Shown here piece after piece: positions 59,429 through 64,000 of a DNA stretch of 64,000 nucleotides. The stretch comes from Littorina saxatilis (Eukaryota; Mollusca; Gastropoda; Littorinimorpha; Littorinidae). Location: contig NC_090245.1 in the NCBI RefSeq assembly GCF_037325665.1, positions 53,289,859-53,353,858 on the forward strand. The letters are read 5' to 3'. The translations under genes and the position numbers were made by a program. A model generated the notes under the pieces. That model saw only the letters and a program-made list of their open reading frames with translations. It made no database searches and was not told the origin of the DNA. Numbering within the stretch: the first letter of the stretch is position 1; the number at the start of each line of letters is the position of its first letter.

Positions 59429-60340
59429 TGTCTGTGTCTGTGTCTGTGTGTCTATGTGTCTGTGTCTGTGTGTGTGTATTTATGCGCGTGTACGTGTGTG
59501 TCTGCACACATACACGCACTTGTATGTAGCGTAATTCAACTTGTTATGTATTTCATTCGTATTAACTTCAACCCACTCATGGAAATGATTAGTCGTATGT
59601 GTTAATTTTAGTCGCAGGGGGGATTTAATGCGGAGTTATAAAGTTGATGCTAAGTGCCGTGAAGGATATCCGTTGTCGGTTCCCCTCCCCTCCCTTCCCC
59701 CCTCCCCGTCTTCCTCTTTGTTCTGGTAGTTTCCGGCACTTTACGATAGTTTGTAGCTTTTTGTTGCACCCAGCGCCGAATGTTTTCGCCCCGGTGTGGT
59801 TGGAAGGCTTTTTCGCTTGTCTGAGACCAGAGTTCAGCTGATATTTAGAACATTCTTCATAAGATCGTTTGGGCTATAAATATGGAGAAAGATATTTTTG
59901 TCATCAAAAAAAGAAATCAGTTTGTTGTATTTGGGATGATTATTCTAACTTTCATCCATCGATGAAATGTAAAAGTGTGAGGACTTATTCGGCATTCTAT
60001 TATTTGAAATAGTCGATGAGTATCGGTTTTGACTGACTGTGTGGCAAATCTTTGACATATTAGCAGGTGACACTTAGTACACTGTTGATGTACCACTTTT
60101 GTTCTTCTTCTTCAACTCCCGCAGTGGGGCACTGCGGTTATGAAATTAAAGGCCCCTCCTGTTTTTGGAACCGCAGGAGCTTTCTAGTTTGCTGTTAGGT
60201 AGATTTTTGGTTCCTCTTTCCTGTCATGCTCTCTTTTTCTTCATGAATTCTTTTCTTTTTTCTGCCTTCTTGCTCATTCACCTGTATTTTTTCCAAAAAT
60301 CTCTTCTCTTGCCGCTTGTCTCGCGATTCATGTATAGTTT

Positions 60341-60639
60341 AAGGCCTAAAAAAAAAATAGGTGTGGTTACGGTAACCCGACCTACCCTATTTTTAGGGGC
60401 CGACCCTATAACTTTTTATTACATTTGTCAAAAAAAACCACACAGACAAGAAAACGAGTGCAGAAAACGCAATGAAAGCGAAAGCGCCCGAGTCGCACAC
60501 TTATTTCCCTGTCAATTAGGTTTAATTTGTACACATTAGAAAAAAAAGTAAAAAAAAAAATAAAGTGATTGCCTACCTTCCTACCCTATTTTTTTTGGCT
60601 ATGTTACCGTAACCACACCTATTATTTTTTTTGGCCTAA
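60341..60639. mobile_element. MITE, AAGGCCAAAAA family, copy 3
   Basis: Ends AAGGCCTAAAAAAAAAATAG and the complement TTTTTTTTGGCCTAA, with GTGTGGTTACGGTAAC paired to GTTACCGTAACCACAC by type. About 300 bp. Confidence 0.82.
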
Positions 60640-60803
60640 TCTGTTAGTGTTCTGATGTTAGTCCAGCAGTAGATAGGTTAAGCCTATTTTAACATACTGG
60701 AAACTGGTAATCTTCCAGTAGGTATTAATTTAGTTTTACTAAAGCCTGCTGGGACACAAGTAATGGGTTAGTGCATTTGTAAACAGGAATCGCTTGACAA
60801 GTG

Positions 60804-60893
60804 GCCCCCTTCATCCCCCCCTTCCTCGTCCTGATATGGCTCTGCGTAGTCGGCTGGACGTTAAGCAACAAATAAACAAACAAACAAACAAAC
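60804..60893 (+). mobile_element. Truncated SINE tail, family 2/3 type
   Basis: CCTGATATGGCTCTGCGTAG then TCGGCTGGACGTTAAGC and (AAAC)n, the shared 3' tail again. The target duplication is unclear (GACAAGTG occurs nearby on both sides). Confidence 0.6.
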
Positions 60894-60899
60894 TTCTTC

Positions 60900-61330
60900 T
60901 TCAACGACAAGTGTATGTCAATCAAATCCAACACATCATTTTCAGACAAAGACTTCGTATATATGTGGTCCAAAGAATACTCGGTCGATCTACCGCCTTT
61001 TTCTTCATCCAACTACAACTGTTCGGCAATTAATAGCTCAGATCTAAGATAACATCATTTTCAGACTCAGACTTCATGGTCCAAAATTGAAGTGTTGATG
61101 TACCTCCCTCCCCCTCCCGCTTCCCCCTCCCCCTCCCCCTCCAACGACAACTGAACGACAACTCCTTAGCTTTAATACAACATAACATCACTATTACGGA
61201 CCCAGACTTCATGGTCCAAAATGAAACTACGGATGTTCCTTCCTTTTTTTGATTCTTTCCAACGACAACTGTATGGCAATTCCTTGCTCAAATTCAACAC
61301 AGACTGAATCGGAACCCAAAACACAGCCTT
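60900..61330. repeat. Degenerate ~115-bp tandem repeat, about four units
   Basis: Units near 60903, 61008, 61141 and 61258 share CAACGACAACTGT, AACATCATTTTCAGAC and GACTTCATGGTCCAAAA words at similar spacing. Confidence 0.7.
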
Positions 61331-61807
61331 TCTTCGAAAGTAAACTGCAAGGATTGGAAAAAAAATGGCAAGGAACTTCTTCTTTTACTTCTTCAGCATT
61401 CTGCGACGATGCCAAAGAAACAAAAATGGGATCCTTGGTCTTTAGATGTAGATTGACTTTTTGTGGCGGGAACTTAGCCTGAAGGAAATTGTCTCTCAGC
61501 CGGCGTTTTTGGCCACTGATTCCAGCAGGAAGCCCCTAGATGGGCCGCGTGGTCCGATTTCTTTTGACAGCCTTTATTGGACCGGTCCGCACTGGACGTT
61601 GGATCTGTCATGCCATTCATACAACGTCCACCTCCCCTTCGCCGCAGATCGCGTGGCAACACGGACAATTGAACCACGAGGCATACAGACGTAGAAGAAG
61701 GAGAAAGAAAAGAAACAAGCCCTGGAAAGAATGTGAGAAGAAAGAAATATGTATGGATTGGGCGAAGAGGAGTGGAACCGGAGCGAGGAAGGGGTGGGGT
61801 TAGGGTG

Positions 61808-61810
<3 letters not shown>

Positions 61811-61848
<38 letters not shown>

Positions 61849-61907
61849 GTCCCCAGTGTGTGTGAGTGTGTGTATGTGTGTTGGTGTGGGTGTGGGTGTA
61901 CGTGTGT

Positions 61908-61946
<39 letters not shown>

Positions 61947-61969
61947 TGTACGTGTGTGGGTGTGGGTGT

Positions 61970-62016
<47 letters not shown>

Positions 62017-62022
62017 TCTGTG
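61811..62022. repeat. (AG)n followed by (TG)n microsatellites
   Basis: AG at 61811-61846, TG-rich at 61855-62022 with GTGTGGGTGTGGGTGTACG repeated. Confidence 0.92.
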
Positions 62023-62637
62023 ACAGAGAGCTGATAGGGGTAAAAACAAATAATGGACAGATCTCTATTTTTGTATGGCTTCCTTTTTGCAAGTGAAATG
62101 GATTTCTTATTTTTCATTTTGTTTTATTCCTGAACAGGATATCTTATTACGACACAATCACACACACACAAAAACACATACTTCAACAGCATGCCCAGAA
62201 GGCGCCCGTGATTTCGATTTTTGTGAACAGGATATCTTGTTATGATGGGCCTGCATGTTTTTGTTTTTCAGTAGAAGAAGAAAACAAGAAAAACAACCAA
62301 AAAACACAACAAAAAACAATTACAACTTTTCTTTCGCTCTGTCTCGCAATCGATAAATGCAATCTCTCCCTTATTATATATTGTATATAGTGACCAAAAC
62401 AAACGAAAGATGTTTTCATTTCTTTCCTTGAAAAACAGACCTTTTGAAATAGCAGAAAAGGACGTCTTTTTCAAGCAATAACGGGATTCGATTTTTATCC
62501 AAAAACAACAAGAATTTAAAAAACAAACAAACTTTTACTTGGGTTTCAGTGCGTATGCATGATTCTCTACCACTCTTCCTCCCACCCCCAAGAGGGTTGG
62601 AAAGTGAGTGATGTCCTTTGGTATGACGGTAGCAGAC

Positions 62638-62815
62638 ACATACACAGACACGCGCACGCACACGCACACACACACACACACACACAAACACGCGCGCACG
62701 CACGAACCCACGCACACACACAAACAGGCACACACACACACTTTACATACAGACAGTCAGACAGACACACATACATACACACACACACTCTCACACACAC
62801 ACACACACACACATA
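62638..62815. repeat. (AC)n-rich microsatellite between two short direct repeats
   Basis: An interrupted CA tract. AAGAGGG(T/C)TG then AAAGTGAGTGATGTCC occurs on both sides (about 62591 and 62862), so the tract lies inside a duplicated unit. Confidence 0.85.
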
Positions 62816-63157
62816 CTCCCACCCCACCCCCACCCCTAAACGCACCCCCACCCCTACCCCAAGAGGGCTGTAAAGTGAGTGATGTCCCTTTGTGTGACGG
62901 GCGCAGAAAGGGAGAGCAATCTGCAGCTAATCACCTCATAATGACGGGCCCTGGGCGCTGCGGACACAGGGGCACCAGTGGTGTCCAAATCCTCAACGGA
63001 CGTCGCTAAGGCCGGTCATCATCATCGTCAGGCGGACATCCTCTTGTCCTTGGACCGCGCCTAGCTTTGGCCGGTTTGCTAGAACTCATTTTCCATCGTC
63101 CGTCATCCTACTGTCGTGATGGGGGTCTTGCTGTAAGGCTTTATTGCTTGCCTTGGA

Positions 63158-63345
63158 CAGCACAGCACAGCACAGCGCAGCGCCGCGCCGTGCAACGCAA
63201 CGCAACGCACCGCAGCACCGCATCGCACCGCACCGCAGCACCGCATCGCACCGCACCGCACCGCAACGCAATGCGGTGCAATACAATGCAATACAATACA
63301 ATTTAATGCAACGCAACGCAACGCAATACAATATAATACAATACT
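63158..63345. repeat. Degenerate pentamer satellite
   Basis: About 37 units of five bases drifting from CAGCA through CGCAC and CGCAA to ATACA; five-base periodicity is kept throughout. Confidence 0.88.
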
Positions 63346-64000
63346 GAATACCTAAAACCGAGAAATTAAATATTTCCAGTCAGAAAACCTCTAGTGCTTA
63401 AGTAAGGACGAATAATTACGCGTGTGACCTAGTTGCGTGGTCATGCAGTTTGATACAAAAGAACATATAGGTCTGTCTACCATTACTGAGATGATATGTC
63501 CACGTTGTGGTCAGTATTTTCTGAGGACTAAGGCATATGGCCAAGTGGTTCCAGTGTCAGATTGACGTTTTTCCGGTTAAGAATAATTAACTGGGGATGA
63601 TTTTGATTGCTTCAGTGTTAAAGACATCAGGGTTTGTAAAGTGTGGTAAGACTAAGGTATCATACTAGCACACATGTCGGTCTATGTAACATCTTGAAAC
63701 AAAAAGAAACAGAGTAAGATTGCGTTGCTGAGTCACTTTGCTGCACTCCTGTGTGTCGTCAGTGTGGTGGTCTCATCTCCTCAGTAACAGACACTCTCCC
63801 CCCCCTTTTTTTCCCACTTCCACCCTCTTCCTCCCACCCTCCTTCCCCAGCACCCAACTCCCATTCCCCCGACTCCCCCAAAGCCAATAAATCCACAATA
63901 TTTGCAGCTAATCCATACCGCTCTCCCAAGTCCTGGGCGAAATGATGACAGGGAGTTTTGGGTCAGAAAAGGCACTCGTGTGGCCGATTGGCGGGCAAAA
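63346..64000. other. Intergenic, nothing recognised
   Basis: A C-rich pyrimidine patch lies near 63793-63880; no gene, RNA or repeat could be supported. Confidence 0.4.

Larger units (their letters stand above)
57890..60340. other. Intergenic, no gene found
   Basis: Holds a very short SINE tail (58358-58389) and a (TG)n tract. A 126-codon minus frame at 58703-59083 has no known domain and is not called as a gene. Confidence 0.4.

Noticed and set aside
63158-63345. CRISPR array
   Set aside because: A simple five-base tandem drift without spacers, in an animal genome.

Overview
The window looks like nuclear DNA of a marine gastropod mollusc, probably a caenogastropod close to the periwinkles. 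This is inferred from split genes with canonical introns, dense microsatellites, and several interspersed repeats I associate with that group: a tRNA-headed SINE with a GAA tail, an element opening with ACATTTAGTCAAGTTTTGAC, and repeats rich in TGACCTTGACC. Nothing bacterial or organellar was seen.

Layout. (1) 1-9.4 kb: the 3' end of an unrecognised plus-strand gene (exon 809-876, last coding exon 8310-8332, then 3' UTR). Its last intron holds an antisense, apparently whole and young DIRS-type tyrosine-recombinase retrotransposon at 1021-8216. (2) 12.7-17.1 kb and 32.5-35.4 kb, both minus: two paralogous three-exon genes (A and B) for ankyrin-repeat proteins ending in a SOCS box. Their exon lengths and phases match almost exactly, so this is a tandem duplication. 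Between them lie a second, unrelated and internally broken DIRS element (25224-31450), SINEs, MITEs and fold-back repeats. (3) 39.2-52.5 kb, plus: a full 11-exon C2H2 zinc-finger gene that I identify as the ZFP64 orthologue. All splice phases agree and the exons sum to 1742 codons plus stop. Its introns are packed with mobile DNA: a Tigger-like element, MITEs, SINEs, and a TIR element carrying two perfect DR1 nuclear-receptor sites. (4) 53.5-64 kb: no gene found; microsatellites, degenerate minisatellites and truncated retroposon tails.

Function. Genes A and B are probable substrate adaptors of Elongin BC/Cullin-5 ubiquitin ligases. The ZFP64-like protein is a probable DNA-binding transcription regulator. 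Gene B and the zinc-finger gene point away from each other (start codons about 3.8 kb apart). I see no operon-like or pathway link among the genes.

Most notable: an expanded 39-residue repeat in the first DIRS Gag, a 12-bp direct repeat flanking that element, a dispersed ~640-bp repeat that preserves what looks like the first exon of a RecQ-like helicase, SINE families of different heads sharing one 3' tail, and TE-borne nuclear-receptor half-site arrays. All exon borders were set by eye from splice signals and frame; no similarity search was run.
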